Positions 7,505-14,927 of a stretch of 20,226 nt of DNA are shown here, in pieces. The first letter of the stretch is position 1. Every line of letters starts with the position of its first letter. The stretch is taken from contig CAAEVV010000053.1 of assembly GCA_900759565.1 (NCBI GenBank), positions 1 through 20,226 of the forward strand, in the 5' to 3' direction. The notes under the pieces were generated by a model, which was not told the DNA's origin, did not search any database, and saw only the letters and a program-made list of their open reading frames with translations. The stretch is from an uncultured Collinsella sp. (GTDB lineage: Bacteria > Actinomycetota > Coriobacteriia > Coriobacteriales > Coriobacteriaceae). Made by a program: the position numbers and the translations under genes.

Positions 7505-7540
7505 GGGGAATATAGGGTTAACGTTCACCCTATATTCCCC
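7505..7540. repeat. 36-bp near-perfect palindrome enclosing operator 4
   Basis: GGGGAATATAGGGT (7505-7518) is the exact inverse complement of ACCCTATATTCCCC (7527-7540). The eight bases between them, TAACGTTC, are palindromic except for one pair, so 17 of 18 base pairs match. Operator 4 sits at its exact centre. No T tract follows, so it is not a classical terminator, although in RNA it would form a strong hairpin 15 bases after the esterase stop. Confidence 0.75.
7517..7528 (+). promoter_or_regulatory. Operator 4, AACGTTCACC type
   Basis: The site reads GTTAACGTTCAC followed by CCTATAT, matching the transporter operators. Its right half overlaps a -35-like TTCACC (7524-7529) upstream of GH105. 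Its centre lies 41 bp from that of operator 5. Confidence 0.65.
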
Positions 7541-7554
7541 GTTCGCGTTACACT
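7524..7554 (+). promoter_or_regulatory. Candidate promoter of the GH105 gene
   Basis: TTCACC (7524-7529) and TACACT (7549-7554) form a weak -35/-10 pair with a long 19-bp spacer. The placement relative to operators 4 and 5 copies that at the transporter promoter, which supports it more than the boxes themselves. Transcription would begin near 7561, within operator 5. Confidence 0.4.
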
Positions 7555-7557
7555 AGG

Positions 7558-7569
7558 GGTAACGTTCAC
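7558..7569 (+). promoter_or_regulatory. Operator 5, AACGTTCACC type
   Basis: The site reads GGTAACGTTCAC followed by CTATCGT, the same AACGTTCACCTATC core as operators 1 and 2. It covers the predicted transcription start of GH105 and ends 27 bases before its ATG. Confidence 0.65.
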
Positions 7570-7596
7570 CTATCGTTTATGTCAGAGGGGACAGCA

Positions 7597-8835
7597 ATGG
7601 GTTGCAATCAAATCCTGGACCGTTATATCGAGCAGTTGATCGAAACCTCTACGCCGCAGGCGCCGGCTTGGAATATCGAAAAGATTCGCGCCGGCAAGGA
7701 GAACACCTGGAACTATATCGACGGCTGCATGATCAAGGCGCTCATCGAGCTGTACGAGATTACGGGTGAGCAGCGCTACCTGACGTTCGCCGATGACTAC
7801 ATCGATTTCTTTGTCCAGGACGACGGTACCATCAAGCATTACAACCCGCAGGAGTACAACCTCGATAACGTCAATGCGGGCAAGACCCTCTACAAGCTGT
7901 ATGACCTGGTGGGCAAGCCCAAGTACCGTGCCGCCATGGACACCATCTACCGCCAGCTCGAGACCCAGCCGCGCACCAAAGAGGGCGTGTTTTGGCACAA
8001 GGCCGTCTATCCCAACCAGATTTGGCTCGATGGCATGTACATGGCACAGCCGTTCTACATGCAGTACGAGCTGAGCTTCCACAACCGTCGTGCCTGCTCG
8101 GACAGCTTCCATATGTTCCAGGTCGTGCATGACCTGATGCGCAACCCCCTCAACGGTCTGTACTATCACGCTTACGACGCGAGCCGCAAACAGTTCTGGT
8201 GCGACCCGGTCACCGGCCTTTCGGCTAACTTCTGGCTGCGCGCCGAGGGCTGGTTTGCCATGGCACTCATCGATACCTGGGAGCTCATGCCGCCTTCGAT
8301 GTCAGCCGAGAAGGACGAGATTCGCAAGATGTTCCACGACCTGATCGATGCCATGCTGCCGTATCAGGACGAGAAGACCGGCATGTGGCATCAGGTCATC
8401 AACCTGCCCAATATCGCCCCCAACTACCTGGAGGAGTCTGGTAGCGCGATTTTTGCCAATGCCATCATGAAGGGCGTGCGTCTAGGCGTGCTGGGCGAGC
8501 GTTACTACCAGTACGGCCGTCGCGCCTTCGACGGCATCTGCGAGACCTGCCTGTCCGAGCATGATGGGCAGCTGGCGCTCGACAACATCTGCCTGGTCGC
8601 GGGCTTGGGAAACACCGCGCACCGCGAGGGCACGTTTGATTACTACATGAGCGAGCCTATCGTCAAAAATGATGCAAAGGGTGTGGCGCCGCTGGTGCTT
8701 GCCTATATCGAGACCATGCATCACGACAAGCTGGCCGGTAAGCGCGATCCGCTCGCTCCCTCGGGCGTGTGCTCCATCGAGGACCCGTTTGGCGGATACA
8801 CCCCGGGCATCAACGCTCATAAGGGATGTGAATAA
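7597..8835 (+). CDS. GH105 unsaturated (rhamno)galacturonyl hydrolase
   Basis: The 412-residue protein is an alpha/alpha-barrel hydrolase of GH105 (YteR/RhiN type). It removes the 4,5-unsaturated galacturonate left at the non-reducing end of oligosaccharides by pectate or rhamnogalacturonan lyases. Supporting sequence includes WNYIDGCM near 39, the WLDGMYMAQPF motif with the catalytic aspartate at 145, and NFWLRAEGWF further on. No signal peptide is present. The ATG at 7597 is preferred over one at 7579 because GAGGGG at 7584-7589 gives a proper ribosome-binding site. It has its own operator-controlled promoter region and is followed after one base by the TIM-barrel gene. No lyase lies in the window, so the unsaturated substrate must come from elsewhere in the genome or from other organisms. 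Preference for rhamnogalacturonan over homogalacturonan products cannot be told from sequence alone. Confidence 0.9.
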   Translation: MGCNQILDRYIEQLIETSTPQAPAWNIEKIRAGKENTWNYIDGCMIKALIELYEITGEQRYLTFADDYIDFFVQDDGTIKHYNPQEYNLDNVNAGKTLYKLYDLVGKPKYRAAMDTIYRQLETQPRTKEGVFWHKAVYPNQIWLDGMYMAQPFYMQYELSFHNRRACSDSFHMFQVVHDLMRNPLNGLYYHAYDASRKQFWCDPVTGLSANFWLRAEGWFAMALIDTWELMPPSMSAEKDEIRKMFHDLIDAMLPYQDEKTGMWHQVINLPNIAPNYLEESGSAIFANAIMKGVRLGVLGERYYQYGRRAFDGICETCLSEHDGQLALDNICLVAGLGNTAHREGTFDYYMSEPIVKNDAKGVAPLVLAYIETMHHDKLAGKRDPLAPSGVCSIEDPFGGYTPGINAHKGCE

Positions 8836-8836
8836 C

Positions 8837-9742
8837 GTGGGGGCTATTACTCCGGGTGTGCGTTTGCACGACCTTCCGCAGGGGACCGTAGAGGAACGCA
8901 TTCGCATGGCAGGAGAGCTGGGCTTTTCGTGCATTCAGCTGCCGAGCAAGGTGCTCTACGCATCGATGGGGATCGATCGAGGCGGCCTGACCCGCGAGCT
9001 TGCCGACCATTTGCGTGCGGTGCTCGACGAGGCGGGCGTTTCGGTCGCCGTGCTCGGCTGCTATAAGAATTTGGCGACGCCCGATCGCCAACAGCTCATG
9101 GATAACATTGCCGAGTACGAGGCATGCCTGAACTTTGCCCAGATGCTCGGCGGATGCCCGGTTGGCACCGAGACCGGTCGCCCCAATGCGCAGAACCGCG
9201 TTGCTGACGACCGCATGACCGATGGGGCACTCGAAGCGTTTACAGACGGGCTTGCACGCGTCTGCGATCGGGCCGAGGCCGTGGGCGGGCAAATTTTAAT
9301 CGAGCCCGGTTGGAACGAGACGGTTAATACTCCGGATCGCTGCCGTGAGGTGCTGGAGCGCGTCTCGAGCCCGTCGCTCGGCGTGATCTACGACCCGGTA
9401 TCGCTGCTGCACCCCAGTGTCGTTGACGAAGCGCAGGAAATCACCGCGCGCATGCTCTACTTATGCGGCAGTAAGATCCGCGTGCTGCACGCCAAGGATT
9501 TTGAGATCGTTGATAACGAGGACGGAGCCGGATGGTGCGACGGTACGGGTTCGCGCCTGGTGTGTCATGGCGTGGGCGAGACGGGACGATATGACTTTGA
9601 GCCTGTGGTGGCCTGGGCGGCTGCCGCCTGCCCTGGGATTCCCTGCGTGGTCGAGAACAGCGTACCGGCGACGGCGGCTGACTGCCTGGCGACACTCGAG
9701 CACATGTCTGCTCGCTGCGGGGCTTCTCATCGCGAGTTATAG
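8837..9742 (+). CDS. Xylose-isomerase-like TIM-barrel sugar isomerase/epimerase
   Basis: The protein of about 301 residues belongs to the AP-endonuclease-2/xylose-isomerase-like TIM-barrel superfamily. Four probable metal ligands are visible in the right order: Glu156 in IEPGWNE, Asp186 in YDPVSLL, His218 in VLHAKDF and Glu273 in VVENS. Such proteins isomerise or epimerise free or phosphorylated sugars using a divalent metal. The start is uncertain: GTG at 8837, with AAGGGA at 8821-8826, is chosen here; an in-frame GTG at 8828 sits almost on that ribosome-binding site. The one-base gap after GH105 implies a shared transcript. A role in converting galacturonate, its 4-deoxy-5-keto derivative or rhamnose is plausible from position but not shown by sequence. 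Confidence 0.82.
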   Translation: MGAITPGVRLHDLPQGTVEERIRMAGELGFSCIQLPSKVLYASMGIDRGGLTRELADHLRAVLDEAGVSVAVLGCYKNLATPDRQQLMDNIAEYEACLNFAQMLGGCPVGTETGRPNAQNRVADDRMTDGALEAFTDGLARVCDRAEAVGGQILIEPGWNETVNTPDRCREVLERVSSPSLGVIYDPVSLLHPSVVDEAQEITARMLYLCGSKIRVLHAKDFEIVDNEDGAGWCDGTGSRLVCHGVGETGRYDFEPVVAWAAAACPGIPCVVENSVPATAADCLATLEHMSARCGASHREL

Positions 9743-9781
9743 CATTGGCTTTTGCCGTGTCGGCAGATTGAGATTACCTGT

Positions 9782-9820
9782 ATGGGGGCGGCGGTGAAGG
9801 GTCTTTATCGTCGCCCCCAT
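9782..9820 (+). other. GC-rich hairpin after the TIM-barrel gene
   Basis: ATGGGGGCGGCG (9782-9793) pairs with CGTCGCCCCCAT (9809-9820) through twelve pairs, one of them G-U, with a 15-base loop. The downstream sequence, TGGATTGCATT, is only moderately T-rich. It probably ends the GH105 transcript inefficiently or structures the leader of the oxidoreductase gene that begins at 9847. Confidence 0.5.
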
Positions 9821-9846
9821 TGGATTGCATTAAAAAGGGGAGTTGC

Positions 9847-11064
9847 GTGGCTATCCACATTGTCGAAGAGGCGAATCGTTGCCTAGGTTGTAAAAGGGCG
9901 TTCTGTCAGATTAAGGGCTGCCCGGTTCAGACGCCTATTCCGCAGGTCATCGACCTGTTCAAACAGCGTCGTCTAGAAGAAGCGGGCGAGCTGCTGTTCC
10001 AGAACAATCCCATGAGCGCGGTCTGCTCTATGGTGTGCAACCATTCGGGCCAGTGCGAGGGTGCTTGCATTCAGGGCCGCAAGGGCACACCCGTGCATTT
10101 CTCGAGCATCGAGAACTATATCTCGACAGCGTATTTGGATCGTAAGGAGTGGAAGCCCGCGCCGTCGTGCGGCAAACAGGTTGCCGTGGTCGGTTCCGGT
10201 CCCGCCGGTATTACCGTGGCCATTAAGATGGCCCAGCTGGGCTGTGCCGTCACGGTATTTGAACAGCGCCCCGAGATCGGCGGTGTGCTGGAGTACGGTA
10301 TCCCCGAGTTCCGCCTGCCCCGTGCGCTCGTACAAAAGTACCGTCACGTGATGTGCTCGCTTGGCGTGCGCGTGCGCCCCTCGACCACCATCGGCGGCGC
10401 ACTGCACATCGATGACCTGCTACGTGACGGCTACGACGCGGTCTTTGTCGGTACCGGTACCTGGCGAGCTCGCAAACTGGGTATTCCCGGCGAGTCGCGC
10501 GGCAACGTGCTGTTTGGTATCGATTACCTGGTTGATCCTTCGAGTGTGGCGATCGGACAGAATGTGGCGGTCATCGGTGCCGGTAACGTGGCCATGGATG
10601 TGGCCCGCACGGCGCTGCGCTCGGGTGCTCGTAAGGTCACCGTGTATGCTCGATCGCGCCATATCTCGGCCATCGATGACGAGGTGGAGCTGACCGAGCT
10701 TGACGGTGCCGAGATTGTGTGCGGCAAGGCGATCTGCGCCATCGACGATAACGGTCCGGTGTTCGAGACGGCTATTTTTGACGAGGACAACAACGTGGTG
10801 GGCTACGAGGAGGAGCTCGACCATGTGTCCGCCGACACAGTTGTGATCGCGGCTTCGCAGGTGCCCAAGGACAAGCTTGTGCTTACGACGGGCGGTCTGG
10901 AGACCGACCATCGCGGCCTTCTTTCGGTCGACGAGTACGGTATGACCACCGTGCCTGGCGTCTTTGCCGCCGGCGACGTGGTTAACGGCCCGCTCACCGT
11001 GGTTCATGCCGTGGCAGGCGCCAAGCTCGCCGTCGAAGGCATGACCAGCTACCTGGGTCTCTAA
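9847..11064 (+). CDS. GltD-like NADPH-dependent FAD/Fe-S oxidoreductase
   Basis: This 405-residue protein resembles the small subunit of glutamate synthase and related flavin oxidoreductases. An N-terminal cysteine-rich domain carries Cys12, 15, 20 and 25 and then Cys60, 64, 70 and 74, the usual set for two [4Fe-4S] clusters. An FAD-binding GSGPAG lies at 116-121, an NAD(P)H-binding GAGNVA from 244, and the C-terminal FAD motif FAAGD near 380. The GTG at 9847 follows AAAGGGG; a TTG at 9820 has no ribosome-binding site. No glutamate synthase large subunit or NfnS-like partner lies beside it, so it acts alone or with a distant partner. The reaction is unassigned; annotation as glutamate synthase small subunit would be only by similarity. 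The gene stands apart from both the pectin and Kdp loci. Confidence 0.88.
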   Translation: MAIHIVEEANRCLGCKRAFCQIKGCPVQTPIPQVIDLFKQRRLEEAGELLFQNNPMSAVCSMVCNHSGQCEGACIQGRKGTPVHFSSIENYISTAYLDRKEWKPAPSCGKQVAVVGSGPAGITVAIKMAQLGCAVTVFEQRPEIGGVLEYGIPEFRLPRALVQKYRHVMCSLGVRVRPSTTIGGALHIDDLLRDGYDAVFVGTGTWRARKLGIPGESRGNVLFGIDYLVDPSSVAIGQNVAVIGAGNVAMDVARTALRSGARKVTVYARSRHISAIDDEVELTELDGAEIVCGKAICAIDDNGPVFETAIFDEDNNVVGYEEELDHVSADTVVIAASQVPKDKLVLTTGGLETDHRGLLSVDEYGMTTVPGVFAAGDVVNGPLTVVHAVAGAKLAVEGMTSYLGL

Positions 11065-11074
11065 CACATCCCAT

Positions 11075-11155
11075 CCATCAGTTGCGGTGAAATACGGACT
11101 GTTTTGGCTGTCAAAGGCCTTATCTACTCCGTATTCCACCGCAACTTTTTGTGGG
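11075..11155 (+). repeat. 81-bp hairpin repeat, copy 1, with terminator tail
   Basis: This segment is nearly identical to 19489-19570: one substitution (T at 11103, C at 19517) and one extra T in the second copy's T tract. The arms 11080-11098 and 11128-11146 pair at 18 of 19 positions around a 29-base loop containing the palindrome AAGGCCTT, and a T run follows. It lies 10 bases after the oxidoreductase stop, between convergent genes, and should terminate plus-strand transcription. The minus-strand reading frame beginning MEYGVDKAF inside it is a by-product of the repeat. Confidence 0.85.
11080..11150 (+). terminator. Rho-independent terminator formed by repeat copy 1
   Basis: A 19-position stem with one mismatch is followed by five T residues (11146-11150). 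On the plus strand it ends the GltD-like transcript. On the minus strand no T run follows the stem, so it is not an obvious terminator for kdpE. Confidence 0.75.
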
Positions 11156-11160
11156 GTGGG

Positions 11161-11865
11161 CTAGAGACGCTGCATGCGGTACCCGACACCCATGTGCGTC
11201 TGAATCATCTTGGGGTGAGAGGGGTCTGCCTCGATCTTCTTGCGCAGGGTGCGCATGAACACGCGCAGGCTCGCCAGATCGCTGTCCCAGCTCGTGCCCC
11301 ATATCTCGCGGGTGATGAAGGTGTGGGTGAGCACCTTGTCGACGTTTTTCGCCAGAAGGACGAGCAATTTGTACTCGGTTGGGGTGAGCGAGAGCTCGCG
11401 TCCGTCTTTCGTCGCGTATCCCGCGGCGTAGTCGATATGCAGCGGACCGTTGTCAAACGTGCTCGCTTCTGTCGACTCGCTCGACGCCATCGAGGAGCGC
11501 CTCAAATTCGCACGGACGCGCGCGAGCAACTCATCCACAGAAAAGGGCTTGGTGAGGTAGTCGTCTGCCCCTGCGTCAAGTGCTGCAATCTTGTCGGAAT
11601 CTTCGGTGCGCGCCGAAATGACGATAATGGGGACTGCCGACCAGCTTCGGATCTTCGTGATGACCTCGATACCGTCAATGTCGGGAAGGCCGAGGTCGAG
11701 CATGATGAGGCTGGGGCCGTGCGACACCGCATCCATGATGGCGGCCTGGCCGTTGCAAACCTTGCTCACGGCATAGCCGTGGAGGTCAAGCGCGGTCGAA
11801 ACGAGGTTTTGAACGGTCAGGTCATCTTCGACCAGGAGGATGCGTGGCTTAGCGGCATTATTCAT
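11161..11865 (-). CDS. kdpE: KdpE, OmpR-family response regulator of potassium uptake
   Basis: The 234-residue protein has an N-terminal receiver domain (Asp14/Asp15 in VEDD, phosphoacceptor Asp57 in IMLDLGLPD, Lys106 in LTKPF) and a C-terminal OmpR-type winged helix (SLTPTEYKLL, GVGYRM). It is the transcription factor partnered with KdpD and would activate the kdpFABC promoter under potassium limitation or salt stress. The ATG at 11865 overlaps the end of kdpD by eight bases and is preceded by GAGGAG inside kdpD. This means the two are translationally coupled. A longer open frame upstream of this ATG is only the overlap with kdpD in another frame. It is transcribed convergently to the GltD-like gene. 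Family, neighbours and pairing all agree. Confidence 0.95.
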   Translation of the reverse strand: MNNAAKPRILLVEDDLTVQNLVSTALDLHGYAVSKVCNGQAAIMDAVSHGPSLIMLDLGLPDIDGIEVITKIRSWSAVPIIVISARTEDSDKIAALDAGADDYLTKPFSVDELLARVRANLRRSSMASSESTEASTFDNGPLHIDYAAGYATKDGRELSLTPTEYKLLVLLAKNVDKVLTHTFITREIWGTSWDSDLASLRVFMRTLRKKIEADPSHPKMIQTHMGVGYRMQRL

Positions 11866-14593
11866 GAATCTCGATCTCCTCGGCGGGCAGGGTAAAACGG
11901 AAGACGGCCCCATGGGGGTGGTTGTCGCGAACTTCGATGACGCCGCCATGCGCCTCCACGATGGAGCGGCAGAGCGACAGCCCAAGGCCGATGCTTCGAC
12001 GCGAATCCACGGGCCGCGTATTGCTTGAGGTGAAGAAGCGCTCAAAGATATGAGGCTTGTCGCAGTCTGCCACACCCGGCCCATCGTCTGCGACGTCCAC
12101 CACGACGAACGCACCCTCGCGACGTGCGCTGATGGTGACAGTCGAGTCCTCGGGCGTGTATTTGAAGGCGTTCATGATGAGATTCGTAAGCACCTGCATG
12201 ATGAGATGGACGTCGATGCGTACCAGCAGGATGTCGTCAGTGTGCTCGATGGTGACAGTACGTCCATGCGATGCTTGGGCGACATGGCTGAGGGCGGCCT
12301 CGATGACCTCGTCGATGAGCTCGGATGTGAAATTGAGGCGAATGGTGCCGTCCTCGACGCGTGTGATGGCGAGGAGGTTCTCCACGGTATCGATAAGCCA
12401 GAGGGAATCGTCGTAGATGGCATCGGCAAGATCGCAGCGCTGTTCGAGGCTGAGCTTCTCGTCGCTCTTCCGAAGGATTGCCGCAGATCCGGATATAGCC
12501 GTGAGGGGTGTCCTCAAATCGTGGCCGATGGAGCGCAAAAGGTTGGCGCGCAGCTGCTCGTTTTTCGCCAAGACCGCAGCCTCTTCGCGCTCTTGCGCCG
12601 CCCGGTCGCTTTCGAGCGCCAAGGCGCATTCACCTACGATAGATAGGACGATCGAATGCTCGAAGGCTTCGATCTCGCGCCCCTCCAGGGCGATGCCGAT
12701 GACACCGAATACCTTGTCGCCGGTGCGAACCGCGAGGTAGAGACAGTGTGCCTCAGGCAGGGTCCGCGTGCTTGCGCCCGCGCGCTTGTTGTTGGTGTAG
12801 GTCCAGGTTGCAACGGCGCGCTCGTAGTCGGTGAGCAGCGACGCGGATCGGTTTTCGGTGCCAGCGGACTCATAGAGCGCTTTGCCGAGCGTGCCGTGTT
12901 CGGCGGTGTAGAAGACCACGTCGAGTTTTAGCAGTTTGATGAGTTGGTTCATGGCGACGCGGGCGCACTCCTCCGCGCTATGGGCTTGCTGCAAGAGCTG
13001 GTTCGTTTCGAGGAGTACGCGCGTTTTGAATGCGTTCTCGGCGGAGGTACGGGCGTTGTCGGCGATGCGCGCAGTTAACTCGCCGGCGACCATAGCGGTA
13101 GCGAACATGATGCCGAATGTGACCAGATAGCTTCGGTCGTAGCTGGCGAGCGAAAACAGAGGCGTGACGAAGCAGAAGTTGTAAAGCACTACAGAGAGCA
13201 CGCTCGATACGATTGTGCAGATACGCCCCGTCGTGGTGACGGCGGTCAGCAGGGCCGTGAGGATATAGAGGGATATGATGCTGGAATCGGCAAATCCCAG
13301 ATGGCGGAAAGCCGTGCCGATCGCCGTGGCGACAAGAGAGAGGGCCAGCGTGCGAAGCACGTTTCGGCTGTTGGGCGGCTGCAGGGCGAGCGTACGGCGG
13401 CGTCCTTTGGGCCGGGAGGGCGGAGTCGACTGGTCTGGAATGATGTAAATGTCGAGGTTCGGGGCGAATGTCATGAGCTGTTCTACGAGAGATTTGCGGC
13501 CAAAGAGGGCCTGACGGACGCTGCTGCGCTCGCCCGTGCGCCCCATGACGATCTTCGAAATACCCGACAGGCGCGCGAACTCGGAGATCTGAAACGCGAT
13601 GTCGTCGCCATAGACGGTTTCCATATGTGCTCCGAGCTGCTCGGCTAGGGCGATATTGGCTGCAAGCTTGGTACGCTCATTATCGCTCATGGCTTGCGTG
13701 TGCGGGCTCTCTACGAACAGGGCGACGAGCTCGCTGCGAAACGCTTTCGCCATGCGCGCGGCGGCACGGACGATGCGGGGATTGGTCGGCGCCGGGGAGA
13801 CACAGACTAAGATACGCTCCCTGGTGTAGTAGTCACGGTTTCCCAGCACGCGTGCGGCGTCTGTGAGGTGGCCGGTGCGATCGGCGCAGCGGCGCAGCGC
13901 GATTTCTCGGAGTGCGGTGAGGTTCTCGACGGTAAAAAAATGCTGTTGCGCTCGGGCGGCTTGCGCGGGACGGTAGACGAGGCCGGCGCGAAGGCGCTCA
14001 AGTAGGTCTTCGGGCTCTATGTCGACGAGCTCGACCTGGTCGGCATCATCGAAGATACGGTCGGGGATTCGTTCGCTCACGACAACGCCGGTGATGGATG
14101 CAACCATGTCGTTTAGGCTCTCGATATGCTGAACGTTCACGGTCGTATAGACGTCGATGCCCGCATGTAGAAGTTCCTCGACGTCTCGATAGCGTTTGTC
14201 GTGGCGAGACCCCGGCGCATTCGTATGGGCGAGCTCGTCGACGAGGATGAGCTGAGGGGCGCGTTCGATAGCCGCATCTAGATCGAACTCGCTGAGCGCA
14301 ATGCCGTTGTGCTCGATGAGTTTACAGGGCACTTTCTCAAGCCCTTGTGCAAGATGGGCAGTTGCCGGACGTTCGTGCGGCTCAATGTACCCCGCGACGA
14401 CGTCAACACCTCGCCGCTTGGCGGCGTGGGCGGCTTGAAGCATCGCATAGGTTTTGCCTGCGCCGGCAGCGTAGCCAAAGAAAATCTTGAGGTGTCCCCG
14501 GCTGGTTCGAGCGTCATCGGCGACCTCGTCTTTCTCAATTGCCTTGAGGATGAGGTCTGGATTGACGCGAGTGTCCGATGCGTCGCGCTGCAT
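11858..14593 (-). CDS. kdpD: KdpD, membrane sensor histidine kinase
   Basis: The 911-residue product has the full KdpD layout. An N-terminal KdpD domain carries a Walker A AAGAGKT (Lys47) and Walker B-like LILVDELAHTN, followed by a Usp-like domain (about 250-375). Four closely spaced membrane segments occupy about 400-500. A GAF-like region, a dimerisation domain with phosphoacceptor His691 (SIGHDLRTP) and an ATPase domain (NLIMNAFKYTPE, DDGPGV, GLGLSLC) complete it. It senses potassium/osmotic state and phosphorylates KdpE. The ATG at 14593 follows AAAGG on the minus strand; an in-frame start at 14689 would add 32 unlike residues. It is divergent from kdpFABC, the arrangement also known from Mycobacterium. 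A TATACT on the minus strand (14671-14666) may be its -10 box, though no good -35 is seen. Confidence 0.96.
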   Translation of the reverse strand: MQRDASDTRVNPDLILKAIEKDEVADDARTSRGHLKIFFGYAAGAGKTYAMLQAAHAAKRRGVDVVAGYIEPHERPATAHLAQGLEKVPCKLIEHNGIALSEFDLDAAIERAPQLILVDELAHTNAPGSRHDKRYRDVEELLHAGIDVYTTVNVQHIESLNDMVASITGVVVSERIPDRIFDDADQVELVDIEPEDLLERLRAGLVYRPAQAARAQQHFFTVENLTALREIALRRCADRTGHLTDAARVLGNRDYYTRERILVCVSPAPTNPRIVRAAARMAKAFRSELVALFVESPHTQAMSDNERTKLAANIALAEQLGAHMETVYGDDIAFQISEFARLSGISKIVMGRTGERSSVRQALFGRKSLVEQLMTFAPNLDIYIIPDQSTPPSRPKGRRRTLALQPPNSRNVLRTLALSLVATAIGTAFRHLGFADSSIISLYILTALLTAVTTTGRICTIVSSVLSVVLYNFCFVTPLFSLASYDRSYLVTFGIMFATAMVAGELTARIADNARTSAENAFKTRVLLETNQLLQQAHSAEECARVAMNQLIKLLKLDVVFYTAEHGTLGKALYESAGTENRSASLLTDYERAVATWTYTNNKRAGASTRTLPEAHCLYLAVRTGDKVFGVIGIALEGREIEAFEHSIVLSIVGECALALESDRAAQEREEAAVLAKNEQLRANLLRSIGHDLRTPLTAISGSAAILRKSDEKLSLEQRCDLADAIYDDSLWLIDTVENLLAITRVEDGTIRLNFTSELIDEVIEAALSHVAQASHGRTVTIEHTDDILLVRIDVHLIMQVLTNLIMNAFKYTPEDSTVTISARREGAFVVVDVADDGPGVADCDKPHIFERFFTSSNTRPVDSRRSIGLGLSLCRSIVEAHGGVIEVRDNHPHGAVFRFTLPAEEIEIHE

Positions 14594-14837
14594 AGCGTAG
14601 CCTTTCTGAAGCGTTGTCCATGCGTGCATACGCGGTGAGGACGCCACTGTATGCTCGCGTGGTCGAGTATAGGCGCACTGCAGCCGCAATAGTGCTTTCT
14701 ACCTGCATCTTTACGGCATCTTAAGGACGTGAGCCCCGGCCCTCACGCCTCTTTAATCCCTAGAAGCGTTTACTGTCCCCAGACGCTTGCGAGAGCAGGC
14801 GTCCGAGACATCGGACCGCGCGTGAAAGGGGCGGTAA
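14594..14837. promoter_or_regulatory. Divergent kdpDE / kdpFABC control region
   Basis: This 244-base gap has no gene. It holds the direct repeat GCATCTT at 14705-14711 and 14716-14722, 11 bp apart and thus on one helical face, suited to a tandem OmpR-type dimer such as KdpE. A -10-like TTTAAT at 14752-14757 lies 30 bp downstream, with no clear -35, as expected of an activator-dependent promoter. The predicted leader carries two small hairpins, AAGCGT/ACGCTT (14764-14788) and GTCCGA-GACA-TCGGAC (14801-14816). I see no match to the c-di-AMP (ydaO) riboswitch. Confidence 0.5.
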
Positions 14838-14924
14838 ATGGACATCCTCAGTCCCATCATCGGAGTCGTCTGCATTGGACTCTTTATCTATTACATCTAC
14901 ATTCTGATGAGGAGTGATTCGTAA
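14838..14924 (+). CDS. kdpF: KdpF, small stabilising subunit of the Kdp pump
   Basis: This 28-residue gene encodes a single hydrophobic helix starting MDILSPIIGV and ending LMRSDS. KdpF is a one-pass membrane peptide that stabilises the KdpABC complex. The ATG at 14838 is preceded by AAAGGGG (14825-14831), and the stop lies three bases before kdpA. Position, size and hydrophobicity all fit kdpF. It is short enough to be missed by automatic annotation. Confidence 0.88.
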   Translation: MDILSPIIGVVCIGLFIYYIYILMRSDS

Positions 14925-14927
14925 ACT

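Noticed and set aside
11081..11139. Minus-strand frame starting MEYGVDKAFDSQ, found at both hairpin repeats
   Set aside because: It starts within the hairpin stem, has no ribosome-binding site and differs completely after the repeat in the two copies, so it is a by-product of the repeated DNA.
14130..14139. TGAACGTTCA, matching the operator core, inside kdpD
   Set aside because: It encodes part of the conserved VNVQHIE segment of KdpD and lies far from any promoter, so it is most likely coincidental.
14725..14837. Possible c-di-AMP (ydaO-type) riboswitch in the kdpF leader
   Set aside because: Only two small separate hairpins are visible and I could not find the conserved core of that riboswitch. 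The case rests on analogy with other kdp operons alone.
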